NCBI GenBank assembly: GCA_003171255.1
Contig: PMYK01000029.1
Location: 122,327 to 158,586, forward strand
Direction: 5' to 3'
Length of the DNA: 36,260 bases
Origin: Chloroflexota bacterium
GTDB taxonomy: Bacteria; Chloroflexota; Limnocylindria; Limnocylindrales; CSP1-4
Part shown: one piece after another, positions 13,185-22,275 of the stretch
How the letters are laid out: every line of letters begins with the position of its first letter
Numbering within the stretch: the first letter of the stretch is position 1
Notes under the pieces: model-generated
The model's database searches: none
The model's input: the letters and a program-made list of their open reading frames with translations, nothing else
What the model was told of the DNA's origin: nothing
Made by a program: the position numbers and the translations under genes

Positions 13185-15673
13185 CGCTTCGTCTCCATGG
13201 TCCGGCTTGGACCGCGTGATGGCCACTGGACGAGGGCCTCGACGTCGAAGGCCTGACCCGGTCGCGTCGGGAGCGGGATCAGGTTACCGGCAATGCGGCG
13301 GCCGTCGACGGTGAGTTCAGCCACACGGCCGGCGGTGCCCTTTGGCTTGCGGATGGTGATGTTGTAGGTGGCGCCACGGAACCGGCGCGTGACCTTGAAG
13401 TCGCCCCAATCCGGAGGCAGGACCGGGTCGACGCGCAGGCCGTCGTGCTCGGGGCGGATGCCCAGAATCCACTGGCTGATGGCCACGAAGTTCCACGCGG
13501 CGGTGCCACTCAGCCAGGAGTTCTTGGCCTCGCCGTGGGTCGGGGCGTCCTTGCCGGCGATCATCTGGGCGTACACGTACGGCTCGCAGCGGTGGATGTC
13601 TGAGATCGCCTCCCGGGCCGACGGGTTGATACGCATGTAGTAGTCGAGCGCGCCTTCGCCGTTGCCGGCCATCGCCTCGGCGATCATAAGCCACGGGTTG
13701 GTGTGACAGAAGATGCCCGCGTTCTCCTTGTAACCCTGCGGATACGTGGAGATCTCACCCAGCTCGAGGTGGTAGTAGGTGTAGGCCGGCTGGTTCAGCA
13801 CGATGCCGTGGGGCGTGGCCAGGCGCTCTCGAACCGACTCCAGGGCCTTGCCGGCGAGGTCGTTCTCGAGGCCGATCCCGGCAACGATGCAGATGCCCTG
13901 GGGCTCGATGAAGATCTGACCCTCGGCGCACTCCTTGGAGCCAACGACCTTGCCGAAGTAGTCGTAGGCGCGCCGGAACCAGTAGCCGTCCCAGCCGGCC
14001 GTTTCGACGACCTTCGTCATCGCCGCCGCCGCGTCGGTCGACCGAATGGCCTCGGGTTGATCGCCGCGCAACTGCGCGATCGCGGCCATCTCCTTTGCCG
14101 CAAGGACGAAGAGCCCGCCGATGAAGACCGACTCGGCAACGCCGCCGCCCTTGTTCTCGGTCGTCTGGAACGATTCGCCCGGCGTCTCGGAGAAGCAGTT
14201 GAGGTTGAGGCAATCGTTCCAGTCGGCTCGGCCGATGAGCGGCAGGCCGTGCGGCCCGACTCGGGCGAGGGTGTACTGGATCGAGCGCTGGAGATGCTCG
14301 TAGAGCGGCGTCTCGGTGCCGGCGGCGTTGTCGTAGGGCACGGGCTCGTCGAGGATCGCCGTGTCGCCGGTCTCCTTGAGGTACGCCGCCACGCCCAGGA
14401 CGAGCCAGGCGGGGTCGTCGTTGAAGCCGCCGCCCACGTCGTTGTTGCCGCGCTTGGTCAGCGGCTGGTACTGGTGATACGCGCCGCCGGTCGGCAGCTG
14501 GGTGGCGGCGATGTCGAGGATCCGTTCACGGGCGCGGGCGGGAACCATGTGGACGAAACCGAGCAGGTCCTGGTTGGAGTCGCGGAAGCCCATGCCGCGG
14601 CCGATCCCGGACTCGAAACCCGAAGCCGAGCGGGACAGGTTGAACGTCACCATGCACTGGTAGGCGTTCCAGATGTTGACCATGCGATCGACGTGCTCGC
14701 TGCCCGTCTCGACCTTGAGGATGCCCAACTTCCTGGTCCAGTTGTCGCGCAGGTCGGTGAAGGCCGCCTCGACGGCGGCTGACTGCAGGTAGCGGGCGAT
14801 GGTCGGCTTGACCCGCTTCTTGTTTATCGTCTGGGATCCGGGGGGATCGAACTTGTCGTCCCGGGGGTTCTCCTGGTAGCCGAGCAGGACGATCACTTCC
14901 TTCGTCTCGCCGGGCGCCAGATTGAGCTTGACGTGGTGCGAGCCCATCGGCTGCCAGCCGTGTGCGATCGAATCGGTGGCTTTGCCCTTCTCGACGACGA
15001 TCGGCCGGTCCCAGCCGCGGTATGGACCGAGGAAGCTATCGCGCTGCGTGTCGAAGCCCGCCAGCGGAGCCGAGCAGGCGAAGTAGGCGAAGTGGTCGCG
15101 CCGCTCGCGGTACTCGGTCTTGTGGTAGATGACGCCGTCCTCGACCTCCACCTGGCCGGTCGAGTAATTGCGCTGGAAGTTCGTGTTGTCTTCCAGGGCT
15201 TCCCAGAGGCAGAACTCGATCGAGTCGAAGAGCGAGACCTTCGCGGTGGTCGCTCGTTCGTTGGTCACGCGGATACGCCAGATCTCGAGGTTCTCACCGA
15301 GTGGCACGAAGTAGAGCGTCTCGGCGCGAATGCCCCAGTAGCGCGATGCGATGACTGTGTAGCCCAGGCCGTGCCGGCAGCTGTAGTCCTCGATGTCGCG
15401 CTGCGTCGGCTGCCAGCTCGGGCTCCAGAACTCGCCCGACTCATCGTCGCGGAGGTAGACGTAGCGTCCGCCGACGTCGAGTGGTGCGTTGTTGTAGCGG
15501 TAGCGGGTCAGCCGGCGCAGTCGGGCGTCGCGATAGAACGAATAGCCGCCGGCCGTGTTCGAGATGATGCCGAAGTAGGCCTCGCTGCCGAGGTAGTTGA
15601 TCCAGGGGAGTGGCGTGTCGGGCCGGGTGATGACGTACTCGCGCTCTTCGTCGTCGAAATGACCGTAACGCAC
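13181..15673 (-). CDS. GH94 family glycoside phosphorylase, chitobiose-phosphorylase-like
   Basis: 830 residues. From MRYGHFDDEEREYVITRPDT through GGYSFYRDARLRRLTRYRYN and GRYVYLRDDESGEFWSPSWQ it follows the layout of Vibrio N,N'-diacetylchitobiose phosphorylase closely; the catalytic acid is Asp484 in RADWNDCLNL, the wording also known from that enzyme. Later KENAGIFCHTNPW and SWLSGTAAW are conserved. The GTG at 15673 is chosen because GGAGGAG lies 4 nt upstream and homology begins at once; the frame is open much further (to 15907) but that extension is not protein-like. The closely related downstream gene suggests duplication and specialisation on two disaccharides. A secreted GH18 chitinase at 24563 makes a chitin-derived substrate plausible, but cellobiose-type substrates remain possible. 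Confidence 0.9.
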   Translation of the reverse strand: MRYGHFDDEEREYVITRPDTPLPWINYLGSEAYFGIISNTAGGYSFYRDARLRRLTRYRYNNAPLDVGGRYVYLRDDESGEFWSPSWQPTQRDIEDYSCRHGLGYTVIASRYWGIRAETLYFVPLGENLEIWRIRVTNERATTAKVSLFDSIEFCLWEALEDNTNFQRNYSTGQVEVEDGVIYHKTEYRERRDHFAYFACSAPLAGFDTQRDSFLGPYRGWDRPIVVEKGKATDSIAHGWQPMGSHHVKLNLAPGETKEVIVLLGYQENPRDDKFDPPGSQTINKKRVKPTIARYLQSAAVEAAFTDLRDNWTRKLGILKVETGSEHVDRMVNIWNAYQCMVTFNLSRSASGFESGIGRGMGFRDSNQDLLGFVHMVPARARERILDIAATQLPTGGAYHQYQPLTKRGNNDVGGGFNDDPAWLVLGVAAYLKETGDTAILDEPVPYDNAAGTETPLYEHLQRSIQYTLARVGPHGLPLIGRADWNDCLNLNCFSETPGESFQTTENKGGGVAESVFIGGLFVLAAKEMAAIAQLRGDQPEAIRSTDAAAAMTKVVETAGWDGYWFRRAYDYFGKVVGSKECAEGQIFIEPQGICIVAGIGLENDLAGKALESVRERLATPHGIVLNQPAYTYYHLELGEISTYPQGYKENAGIFCHTNPWLMIAEAMAGNGEGALDYYMRINPSAREAISDIHRCEPYVYAQMIAGKDAPTHGEAKNSWLSGTAAWNFVAISQWILGIRPEHDGLRVDPVLPPDWGDFKVTRRFRGATYNITIRKPKGTAGRVAELTVDGRRIAGNLIPLPTRPGQAFDVEALVQWPSRGPSRTMETKR

Positions 15674-15876
15674 GACTCTCCTCCGGATTTGCAGCGATCC
15701 GCCGATGAATCGCCACGGCTCGAGGCCGGACCCGCAACTCGGCGCGAACATGGACGTTACCATCCGACCCCAGTCGGCGCTGGCCTGTCCGGACCGCAGA
15801 CTACCGGCCCGATCAGCTACCCGGTTGCGCCAGGCGGGAGCACAGACGAGGATCAGGCCCGCTGCAAACGGCGGAG

Positions 15877-15882
15877 TACAGT
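15877..15882 (+). promoter_or_regulatory. -10 element before the diguanylate cyclase
   Basis: TACAGT is followed after 7 nt by an in-frame ATG at 15890, so transcription could begin at that codon (leaderless). The rest of the 216 nt between the divergent GH94 and cyclase starts shows no gene. Confidence 0.35.
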
Positions 15883-15940
15883 GCTGAAAATGGTCCGCCT
15901 GTCGCATGGCCGCAGACGCGCGGCCGCCGGAGTCACCGCG

Positions 15941-16891
15941 ATGTTCAGAAGCCCGACGCCCGAAATCAAGACGCCCGAATACGACTCAGTCAACGAATTC
16001 CATAAGGCCATCGTCGACAACCTTGCCGATGGCGTGTACTTCGTCGATCCTGACCGGGAGATCAGGTACTGGAATCACGGCGCGGAGCGGATCACCGGTT
16101 ACGAGTCCGGGGACATCGTCGGACGTCATTGTTTCGATAACATCCTTGACCACGTCGACGCCGAGGGGAACTCGCTCTGCCAGACCGTATGCCCATTGGC
16201 GGCCACGATCCTTGATGGGCAGCCTCGTGAAGTCTCGATGTGGCTTCGCCATGCCGACGGCTATCGCAAGCCCGTGCGTGCTCGGACTGCGCCGGTGCGA
16301 GATGGCGGCGGGACGATCATCGGCGCTGTGGAGGTCTTCTCGGATGACTCGGCCGTGCTGCAGGCCGCGGAAGACGCCGATAGAGCGCGTCACGACGCCC
16401 TCACCGACGACCTGACCGGCCTGCCGAATCGCCGTCTGTTCGACGCGGCGCTGGCCGGCCGACTCGAGAACCTGGACCGCTACGGCTGGCAGTTCGGGCT
16501 GCTCATCGTCGACATAGACCACTTCAAGGCCGTCAACGACAGCCATGGTCACGCCTTTGGAGACGCCGTCCTGGTGGGGGTCGCCAGGACTCTTCACGGC
16601 GCTGTTCGCGGCGGTGACGTACTCGCTCGCTGGGGCGGCGAGGAGTTCGCCGTCCTCGTGGAGTCCTCTGACGACTCCAGCCTGATCGAGACCGCCGAGC
16701 GCCTGCGAGTGCTCGTGGCCAGCTCGGAGGTACGCCTGGCCGGCCTCTCGAAGAAAGTCCGCGTCTCGGTGGGCGGCGCGCTGGCTCATCCCGAAGACAC
16801 GGCCGAGTCGCTGTTCGCTCGGGCCGACCGCGCCCTCTACGGCGCCAAGCATGCGGGTCGAAACCGCATCGAGATCGCCCAACCCGTCTGA
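15941..16891 (+). CDS. PAS-GGDEF diguanylate cyclase
   Basis: 316 residues. A PAS domain (about residues 15-130: IVDNLADGVYFVDPDREIRY, ITGYESGDIVGRHCFD) is followed by a GGDEF domain (about 155-310) with LTDDLTGLPNRRLF, DIDHFKAVNDSHGHAFGD, and the active-site motif RWGGEEF. An RGGD inhibitory-site motif lies five residues before it, so product feedback by c-di-GMP is expected. All catalytic elements are intact, so it should make c-di-GMP from two GTP. There is no membrane segment; the PAS domain has two cysteines (NSLCQTVCPLA), which could sense redox or metal. The ATG at 15941 has GGAG 8 nt upstream; an in-frame ATG at 15890 behind a -10 element is the alternative start. Confidence 0.92.
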   Translation: MFRSPTPEIKTPEYDSVNEFHKAIVDNLADGVYFVDPDREIRYWNHGAERITGYESGDIVGRHCFDNILDHVDAEGNSLCQTVCPLAATILDGQPREVSMWLRHADGYRKPVRARTAPVRDGGGTIIGAVEVFSDDSAVLQAAEDADRARHDALTDDLTGLPNRRLFDAALAGRLENLDRYGWQFGLLIVDIDHFKAVNDSHGHAFGDAVLVGVARTLHGAVRGGDVLARWGGEEFAVLVESSDDSSLIETAERLRVLVASSEVRLAGLSKKVRVSVGGALAHPEDTAESLFARADRALYGAKHAGRNRIEIAQPV

Positions 16892-16948
16892 CGCGGTGGG
16901 ATCGCTTTCCATGGGCCAGTTGGCCCTCGGACGGGCCGCACGCGCGCC

Positions 16949-16954
16949 TAGAAT
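16949..16954 (+). promoter_or_regulatory. -10 element of the histidine kinase (leaderless start)
   Basis: TAGAAT is followed by 6 nt and the GTG start codon of the kinase at 16961, with no ribosome binding site between. This fits a leaderless mRNA. It lies 58 nt after the cyclase stop, so the kinase-regulator pair probably has its own promoter. Confidence 0.5.
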
Positions 16955-16960
16955 TCGGCC

Positions 16961-18547
16961 GTGCTGTTGTCGCGGAGTATCGCTCGAGTCACTCGGCTGG
17001 ACCGGCTGGATCGGCTGGACGCTGTCCTGGCGGCGACGGTCGTCGTCCTGGCGTCCTTCACCGCCGCTGTGGTCTTCCTGCCGATGGTCGGAGGCCAGCA
17101 TGTCGAGGCGGGACTGGACCTGGTCCTCGACACATTCGCCACGGTGGTCACGCTCGGCGTGGCGGTCGTCGCCTGGGTCCGCTATCGCGAGATCGGTGCG
17201 CCGGTGGCGCTATTCCAGGCCTCTGCGTTCCTCGTCCTCGCAATCGCAAGCGGGGCCAGTCTGCTCTTCGTCGTCGGCAAGCTGGATGTGTCTCTCGCGG
17301 ACTTCGGGCTGAACATGCCCCGCGAAGCACAGCCGCAGATCACAACGGCTGGACACCTCATGGCTGCCGCGCTGCTGGTGATCGGGGCGGCCGTGTCGCT
17401 GAAGGGCATCCGCCCGCGCCAGCACTGGCTCATCCTGCTTGGCCCTGCCGCTGCTCTCCTGGCCATCATCCAGTTCGCCAGCTCGTGGAGCCATCTGGTA
17501 CCTCCGCTGAGCGGCGTCTTCATCCTCAACAATCTCAGCAGCCTGTCCAACTGGCCAAACGGCCAACCCGTGCCGCCGTCGCCCACACCGCTCGGGCTGG
17601 GCCTGCATCTGGTCGTCGGCGGTCTGTTCGTGCTTGCCGCCGAGTTGACTCGGCGCCACCACCGTCGAACCGGCGCACTGGGCGACGGGTTCCTCGCCGT
17701 GGGCCTGGTCTTCGCCGCATTTGGTGAGTTCCACACGGCCTTCTATCCGAGCACCTACGGCGGGCTCGTCACGAGCGGCGACATGCTGACAGTGGCCTTC
17801 GCCGCGGTTCTGTTGATCGGCATCGAAGCCGACGCAAGAGCCACGCGGGCCGCGCTCGGCCGCGCGAACGAAACTCTGGGCCGGCTGAGGGATGTGGAGG
17901 TGCGCCAGGCCGCGCTCGAGGAACGGACGAGACTCTCGCGTGAGCTTCACGACGGGCTGGCCCAGGATCTCTGGCTGGCCAAACTCAAGCTCGGGCGCCT
18001 CAACGCCATGCCGGAGTTGAGTCATGAGGCGAAGGCCGTCTGCGACGAGCTGAGCGGGGCGATCGACGCGGGCCTGGCCGACGCGCGCCAGGCGGTCATG
18101 GCGCTGCGCCTGGGCGGCGAGCCGGCGATGTCGCTGCGGGATCTCATGGCCCACTATGTCGACGACTTTGGAGATCGCTTCGGCCTGCGCGCCGAGTTCG
18201 AATGCGAGGACGAGCTGCCTCGCCTCACTCCTCGAGCCGAGGCCGAGCTGCTCCGAATCGCCCAGGAGGCCCTCAACAACGTCGTCCGTCACGCCGACGC
18301 GACGGTCGTGCGGGTTCGGGCCGGCGTCGCCGACTCGCATATCGAGCTACTTGTCGGCGACAATGGCATGGGCTTCGAGCCATCCGAGGTCAGGGACGGC
18401 TGTTTCGGTCTGGCCTCGATGCGTGAGCGAGCCCAGATCATCGGAGGCGAGCTGACGATCGATTCGCGACCGCATGACGGTACCCGGATCCGGATCAGGG
18501 TGCCCTTGAAGACAGGCGAGCGTGCCACCGGGGAGGTGAGTCAGTGA
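16961..18547 (+). CDS. NarL-type membrane sensor histidine kinase
   Basis: 528 residues. The N-terminal 290 residues contain about eight hydrophobic segments (for example LAATVVVLASFTAAVVFLP and WLILLGPAAALLAIIQFASS), a MASE-like membrane sensor with no large periplasmic domain. A HisKA_3 dimerisation helix carries the phospho-acceptor His330 in RELHDGLAQDLW; the ATPase domain has the N box AQEALNNVVRHA, DNGMGF, and GLASMRERAQIIGG. Signal unknown. The GTG start has no ribosome binding site and follows a -10 element by 6 nt. The TGA overlaps the GTG of the response regulator gene, so the two are translationally coupled and are cognate partners. Confidence 0.93.
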   Translation: MLLSRSIARVTRLDRLDRLDAVLAATVVVLASFTAAVVFLPMVGGQHVEAGLDLVLDTFATVVTLGVAVVAWVRYREIGAPVALFQASAFLVLAIASGASLLFVVGKLDVSLADFGLNMPREAQPQITTAGHLMAAALLVIGAAVSLKGIRPRQHWLILLGPAAALLAIIQFASSWSHLVPPLSGVFILNNLSSLSNWPNGQPVPPSPTPLGLGLHLVVGGLFVLAAELTRRHHRRTGALGDGFLAVGLVFAAFGEFHTAFYPSTYGGLVTSGDMLTVAFAAVLLIGIEADARATRAALGRANETLGRLRDVEVRQAALEERTRLSRELHDGLAQDLWLAKLKLGRLNAMPELSHEAKAVCDELSGAIDAGLADARQAVMALRLGGEPAMSLRDLMAHYVDDFGDRFGLRAEFECEDELPRLTPRAEAELLRIAQEALNNVVRHADATVVRVRAGVADSHIELLVGDNGMGFEPSEVRDGCFGLASMRERAQIIGGELTIDSRPHDGTRIRIRVPLKTGERATGEVSQ

Positions 18548-19209
18548 CGGAGCCGCGTCATACGGCCCGCATCAGGGTGATGCTGGTGGACGACCACGCC
18601 CTGGTGCGCGCGGCCGTCACCCAGGCGATCACCGCGCCCGACATCGAGATGGTCGGCCAGGTTGCCACGGCCGAGGAGGCACTTCGGCTTGCCCCGACGA
18701 TCAGGCCCGACGTTCTCCTGGTGGACATCGACCTGCCGGGGATGGACGGCGTCCAACTCGTTCGGGAGCTGGCGCCCAGGCTCCCCGAAACGCGGATCGT
18801 AATGCTGACGGTCTCGACATCAGATCGGCACTTGCTCGACGCGATGCGAAACGGCGCCATCGGCTACCTCACCAAGGACATCGCCCCCGATGCTCTCCAG
18901 CGCGCGGTCCGGAGCGCCTACGAAGGCGACCTGGCGATGGATCAACGCCTCGCGGCGCACCTCATCCGGAGGCTCGTCGAGAAGTCCCGGCATGCACCCG
19001 CGGTGGCCGACGACCCGGAGCTGGCAACCCTGAGCGATCGCGAGGAGGAAGTGCTGCGCTTACTCGCCGACGGTCTAACGGATCGCGAGATCGGGGCGGC
19101 TCTGACCATCTCGCCGCGCACGGTCGGGACGCACGTCAGCAGCATCCTTCACAAGCTCGGCGTCCGGAATCGAGCCGAGGCAGCGCGCCGGTATCGCGAC
19201 CAGGGCTGA
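18544..19209 (+). CDS. NarL/LuxR-family response regulator
   Basis: 221 residues. The receiver domain has the acidic pair in MLVDDHALVR, phospho-acceptor Asp61 in LLVDIDLPGMDG, and the lysine in YLTKDIAPD. The C-terminal LuxR helix-turn-helix (about residues 152-215) reads LSDREEEVLRLLADGLTDRE then AALTISPRTVGTHVSSILHK. The GTG start overlaps the kinase stop by four bases. Its targets may include the sugar-binding protein gene 700 nt downstream, where palindromic sites are present, but no direct evidence links them. Confidence 0.93.
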   Translation: MTEPRHTARIRVMLVDDHALVRAAVTQAITAPDIEMVGQVATAEEALRLAPTIRPDVLLVDIDLPGMDGVQLVRELAPRLPETRIVMLTVSTSDRHLLDAMRNGAIGYLTKDIAPDALQRAVRSAYEGDLAMDQRLAAHLIRRLVEKSRHAPAVADDPELATLSDREEEVLRLLADGLTDREIGAALTISPRTVGTHVSSILHKLGVRNRAEAARRYRDQG

Positions 19210-19221
19210 GTCTCGGGCGAT

Positions 19222-19695
19222 TCAGCGCTGTGCGGCACGGGCCGCGGCGATCTCCACCCGCAGCAGGCGCGGCTGACCCACCTCGATGACGAGCCCCACG
19301 CCGTCGCGCAGGACGATGAGGAGCCTCTCGTGGGATACCACCGCTTCGTCGAGAGCGGCTAGATCGAAGATGATCAAGTCCGGCCCTGCCAGCACCAGCC
19401 GCCGCGAGGTCACGTACAGATCGACCACGACCGGCGGCGTCGCGACCGACTCGAGCGTCTCGTCGCGATATGCCACCGCCGACCGGCGGATTGCCACGAG
19501 CCGCTCGCCGGGCTCGAGCATCGGGCCGATGCGCTCGTCCGGATCGAGGCACACCACACCTCGCCGGCGGTATCGCAGACGAGCCTCATCGGCTGCGGCC
19601 TGGTCTGAGGCAGCGTCACCAGATGAGCCATCAGTCTGGCCATGTTCGACTCGGGGGGTGCGTCCGTGCAGTTCCGTCAAGGGTGCTTCGTCCAT
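19222..19695 (-). CDS. Hypothetical protein with PH-like domain
   Basis: 157 residues. The first 45 residues are polar and probably disordered. From about residue 50, PDERIGPMLEPGERLVAIRR, VVVDLYVTSRRLVLAGPDL and LLIVLRDGVGLVIEVGQPR give the alternating beta-strand pattern of bacterial PH-like domains (a GExxxx strand, LYVTSxRL hallmark). No enzymatic motif; a binding or scaffold role is typical of the fold. The ATG at 19695 has no clear ribosome binding site and follows a TAGAGT element by 6 nt (leaderless). It is convergent with the response regulator, 12 nt away. Confidence 0.7.
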   Translation of the reverse strand: MDEAPLTELHGRTPRVEHGQTDGSSGDAASDQAAADEARLRYRRRGVVCLDPDERIGPMLEPGERLVAIRRSAVAYRDETLESVATPPVVVDLYVTSRRLVLAGPDLIIFDLAALDEAVVSHERLLIVLRDGVGLVIEVGQPRLLRVEIAAARAAQR

Positions 19696-19701
19696 TCCCC
19701 G

Positions 19702-19707
19702 ACTCTA
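19702..19707 (-). promoter_or_regulatory. -10 element of the PH-like protein gene (leaderless start)
   Basis: TAGAGT on the minus strand lies 6 nt before the ATG. The intervening CGGGGA is purine-rich but directly abuts the codon, too close for a normal ribosome binding site. Confidence 0.45.
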
Positions 19708-19772
19708 GGGGCGGGCGACCTTGAAGGCATGCGCGGAATCACCGGGGCAAATACGGGTCTCGTTCTGCGGCG

Positions 19773-19839
19773 CCTACCGGATGCGAGGACGACTACGTAG
19801 TCGAGGTTAGGTCGCCGACTACGGCACCCTACGGATGCC
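19773..19839. promoter_or_regulatory. Operator-like cluster upstream of the sugar-binding protein gene
   Basis: The stretch holds a perfect 14-bp palindrome CGACTACGTAGTCG (19790-19803), a GCCGACTACGGC near-palindrome at 19814-19825, and two copies of a CTAC(C)GGATGC element (19773-19784 and 19828-19838). A -10-like TATCCT follows at about 19865. Position and symmetry suggest regulator binding sites for the downstream transport genes. Confidence 0.4.
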
Positions 19840-19911
19840 ACTAAGTAGCGGCCTCGGTACTCTGTATCCTGGCGTGGGGTGGCGCCGCAGCCCTGGCAGA
19901 GGAGAGCAGCG

Positions 19912-21255
19912 TTGGGTCGAGGCTTCCGACCTCGCCGCCTGGTCGTGCAGAAACGATTTCTGGCGATGCTCTGGACGGTTGTCCTGGCGATGTCTGCCCT
20001 GGGTTGCAGCGCGGCTGCAGTCACGCCCGCGTCCAGTGCGAGCCAGGAGCTGACCGTCTACCACTGGTGGACCGCCGGCGGCGAGTCCCAGGCGATGCAG
20101 AAGATCGAGAGTGACTTCAGCGCCGCCTATCCGGCGATCCTCATCCACGACAACCCCACCGTCGGCGGCGGCGGCATCACCCTCAAGACAGTCGTGCAGG
20201 GCATGCTGGCTGCCCACGTCCCGCCGGACACGTTCCAATCGCTGGCGGGCGGCGAGCTCAAGACGTACGTCGACGGCGGCTATCTGGACAACGTCGATGA
20301 CATCTGGGCAGCGCAGGACCTGGACCAGAAGTACCCACCCATTCTCGGCCAGATGGTCACGTTCAACGGCCACAAGATGGCCATCCCGATCAACATCCAT
20401 CGCGCCAACTGGCTCTTCTACAACGTTGCCATCTTCAACGAATACGGCCTGAAGCCACCCCGCGACGTCGACGAGCTGATCACGGACTGCCAGATCCTCT
20501 CCCTACGGCACATCACGCCGATCGGCCTTGGGACACGGGACAAGTGGACCGCGGTCTTCCTCTTCGACACGGTGCTGCTCTCGGTGGCCGGCCCCGACGC
20601 CTACGAGAAGTTCTACACCGGCCTGCTCGACCCTCAGACCGACAAGCTCGTCCAGCTGGCGTTCGAGAAGTTCAAGGAGCTCGTCGCGTATGTGGATCCC
20701 AATCATGGCAACTTCACCTGGAGCGACATGCCCACACGGCTCGGCAGCGGCCAGGTAGCGATGATGGTCCTCGGTGACTTCGCGGCCCCGCTTCTCACCG
20801 ACGCCGGCTACAAAGAAGGCACGGACTGGGAGGCCGTCGGGTTCCCGCAGAAGCCGTCCGAGACCTTCCTCATGGTCATCGATACCTTCACACGACCGAA
20901 GGGTATTCAGCATCCCGACGCGACCACCGACTGGCTGACCAACCTCGCCAGCGCCAAGACGCAGGCCGACTTCACAGTGCTGAAGGGCTCGATAGCCGCC
21001 AACCAGGATGTGCCGATCGCCACGTATCCCGACTCGCTGCAGCAGCGCGCCTCCGAAGCCTTCAAGACCCTCCGCAACGTGCTGCCCTCCTCGATCCACG
21101 GCGCGCTGGCGCCGCTCCCCTTCCTCGATGAGTGGCAGGACCTGCTGACGGTCTTCCTGTACAGCCCGGACGTGGACCGTGCCCTGACCCAGACGTCGAT
21201 GCTCATGAAGAGCTACGACGTGGCCGGAAACAGCGCCTGGTACTGGGCGAAGTAG
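19912..21255 (+). CDS. Extracellular sugar-binding lipoprotein, family 1 (CUT1-type)
   Basis: 447 residues. After a twin-positive N-terminus (GRGFRPRRLVVQKR) comes a hydrophobic signal (FLAMLWTVVLAMSALGC) ending at a lipobox-like cysteine, so a membrane-anchored lipoprotein is expected. The mature part, LTVYHWWTAGGESQAMQKIE, LAGGELKTYVDGGYLDNVDD, PINIHRANWLFYNVAIFNEYG and MMVLGDFA, is typical of carbohydrate-binding SBP family 1. TTG at 19912 has AGGAG 7 nt upstream. The usual CUT1 permease pair is not next to it; the next transporter genes are of the CUT2 type, so its partner lies elsewhere or it acts in sensing. Confidence 0.9.
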   Translation: MGRGFRPRRLVVQKRFLAMLWTVVLAMSALGCSAAAVTPASSASQELTVYHWWTAGGESQAMQKIESDFSAAYPAILIHDNPTVGGGGITLKTVVQGMLAAHVPPDTFQSLAGGELKTYVDGGYLDNVDDIWAAQDLDQKYPPILGQMVTFNGHKMAIPINIHRANWLFYNVAIFNEYGLKPPRDVDELITDCQILSLRHITPIGLGTRDKWTAVFLFDTVLLSVAGPDAYEKFYTGLLDPQTDKLVQLAFEKFKELVAYVDPNHGNFTWSDMPTRLGSGQVAMMVLGDFAAPLLTDAGYKEGTDWEAVGFPQKPSETFLMVIDTFTRPKGIQHPDATTDWLTNLASAKTQADFTVLKGSIAANQDVPIATYPDSLQQRASEAFKTLRNVLPSSIHGALAPLPFLDEWQDLLTVFLYSPDVDRALTQTSMLMKSYDVAGNSAWYWAK

Positions 21256-21510
21256 CGACCCGCGCCGCCCGACGGCGCGCCCCGGACGGCCCCCATCGCA
21301 CAACGCGCGGCGGCACGTGTCGGCGATGCCGTGGGTACGTACACCGGATACCGAGCAGCGGATCAGTAGGCGGCTACGGGTGGCTCCCGATGGCCCGCCG
21401 GATACGCATCTCTAGCGTCTGAACACGACGAGGCCGTCGGGCCCAGTGAGACCGTCCAACCCGGGACGGCCGCGTCGACGGAGCGCCAGCTCTGCACATC
21501 CGGAGATCGA

Positions 21511-22275
21511 ATGCCCGAACCATTGCTGCAAGCACGCGGCATCGTCAAGAACTACGGGCACGTCGAGGCCCTGCGCGGCTGCGACTTCGACGTATATCCC
21601 AACGAGATCGTCGCCCTCATCGGTGACAACGGTGCCGGCAAGAGCACCCTCATCAAGATCCTCGCCGGGTCCGAGCAAGCGGACGAAGGTGCGGTATTCC
21701 TGGAAGGCCGGCAGATCCACGTCGGCTCGCCGTTCGAGGCAATGCGGTTGGGCATCGAGACGGTCTACCAGGACCTGGCCCTCGCGCCAGATCTCGATGG
21801 CTCGGCCAACCTGTACCTCGGCCGCGAGATCATGTTGCCGGGGCTTCTCGGCAAGCTCGGATTCCTCGACAACAAGGCGATGCGGTCCGGAGCTCGCAAG
21901 GCGTTTGGCGAGCTGGGCGTAGACCTCAAGAACGCTCAAAGCGCCGTGGCCAATCTGTCGGGCGGCCAGCGCCAGAGCGTCGCCGTGGCCCGCTCGGTCG
22001 CCTGGGCCAGCAAGGTCGTCTTCCTCGACGAACCTACCGCGGCGCTCGGCGTCATCCAGACCGCCCGTGTCCTCGAGACCGTCAAGCGGATCCGCGATCG
22101 CGGCGTGGCTGCGGTCCTCATCAGCCACAACATGCGCCAGGTTCTCGAGATCGCCGACCGGATCGAAGTCCTCCGGCTCGGTCGCCGCGTCGCTCGCTTC
22201 ACGGCCAAGGGCGCCACGATCGAGCAACTCGTCTTGGCCATGACCGGCGGCATCGCCGAGGAGGGGGCGGCATGA
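21511..22275 (+). CDS. Sugar ABC transporter ATP-binding protein, single domain (CUT2 type)
   Basis: 254 residues. Walker A GDNGAGKSTLIK, Q-loop in TVYQDLALAPDL, signature LSGGQRQS, Walker B VVFLDEPTAALG and the switch histidine in LISHNM are all present. Ribose/xylose-type CUT2 ATPases usually have two fused ABC domains (about 500 residues); this one has a single domain like the fructose FrcA type and would act as a homodimer. ATG at 21511 with GGAG 5 nt upstream. Its end overlaps the permease start (ATGA). The 255 nt before it contain no recognised gene. Confidence 0.93.
   Translation: MPEPLLQARGIVKNYGHVEALRGCDFDVYPNEIVALIGDNGAGKSTLIKILAGSEQADEGAVFLEGRQIHVGSPFEAMRLGIETVYQDLALAPDLDGSANLYLGREIMLPGLLGKLGFLDNKAMRSGARKAFGELGVDLKNAQSAVANLSGGQRQSVAVARSVAWASKVVFLDEPTAALGVIQTARVLETVKRIRDRGVAAVLISHNMRQVLEIADRIEVLRLGRRVARFTAKGATIEQLVLAMTGGIAEEGAA

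Noticed and set aside
13703-14782. Plus-strand frame of 359 codons inside the GH94 gene
   Set aside because: Antisense to a complete GH94 enzyme with all catalytic motifs; no ribosome binding site or recognisable protein.
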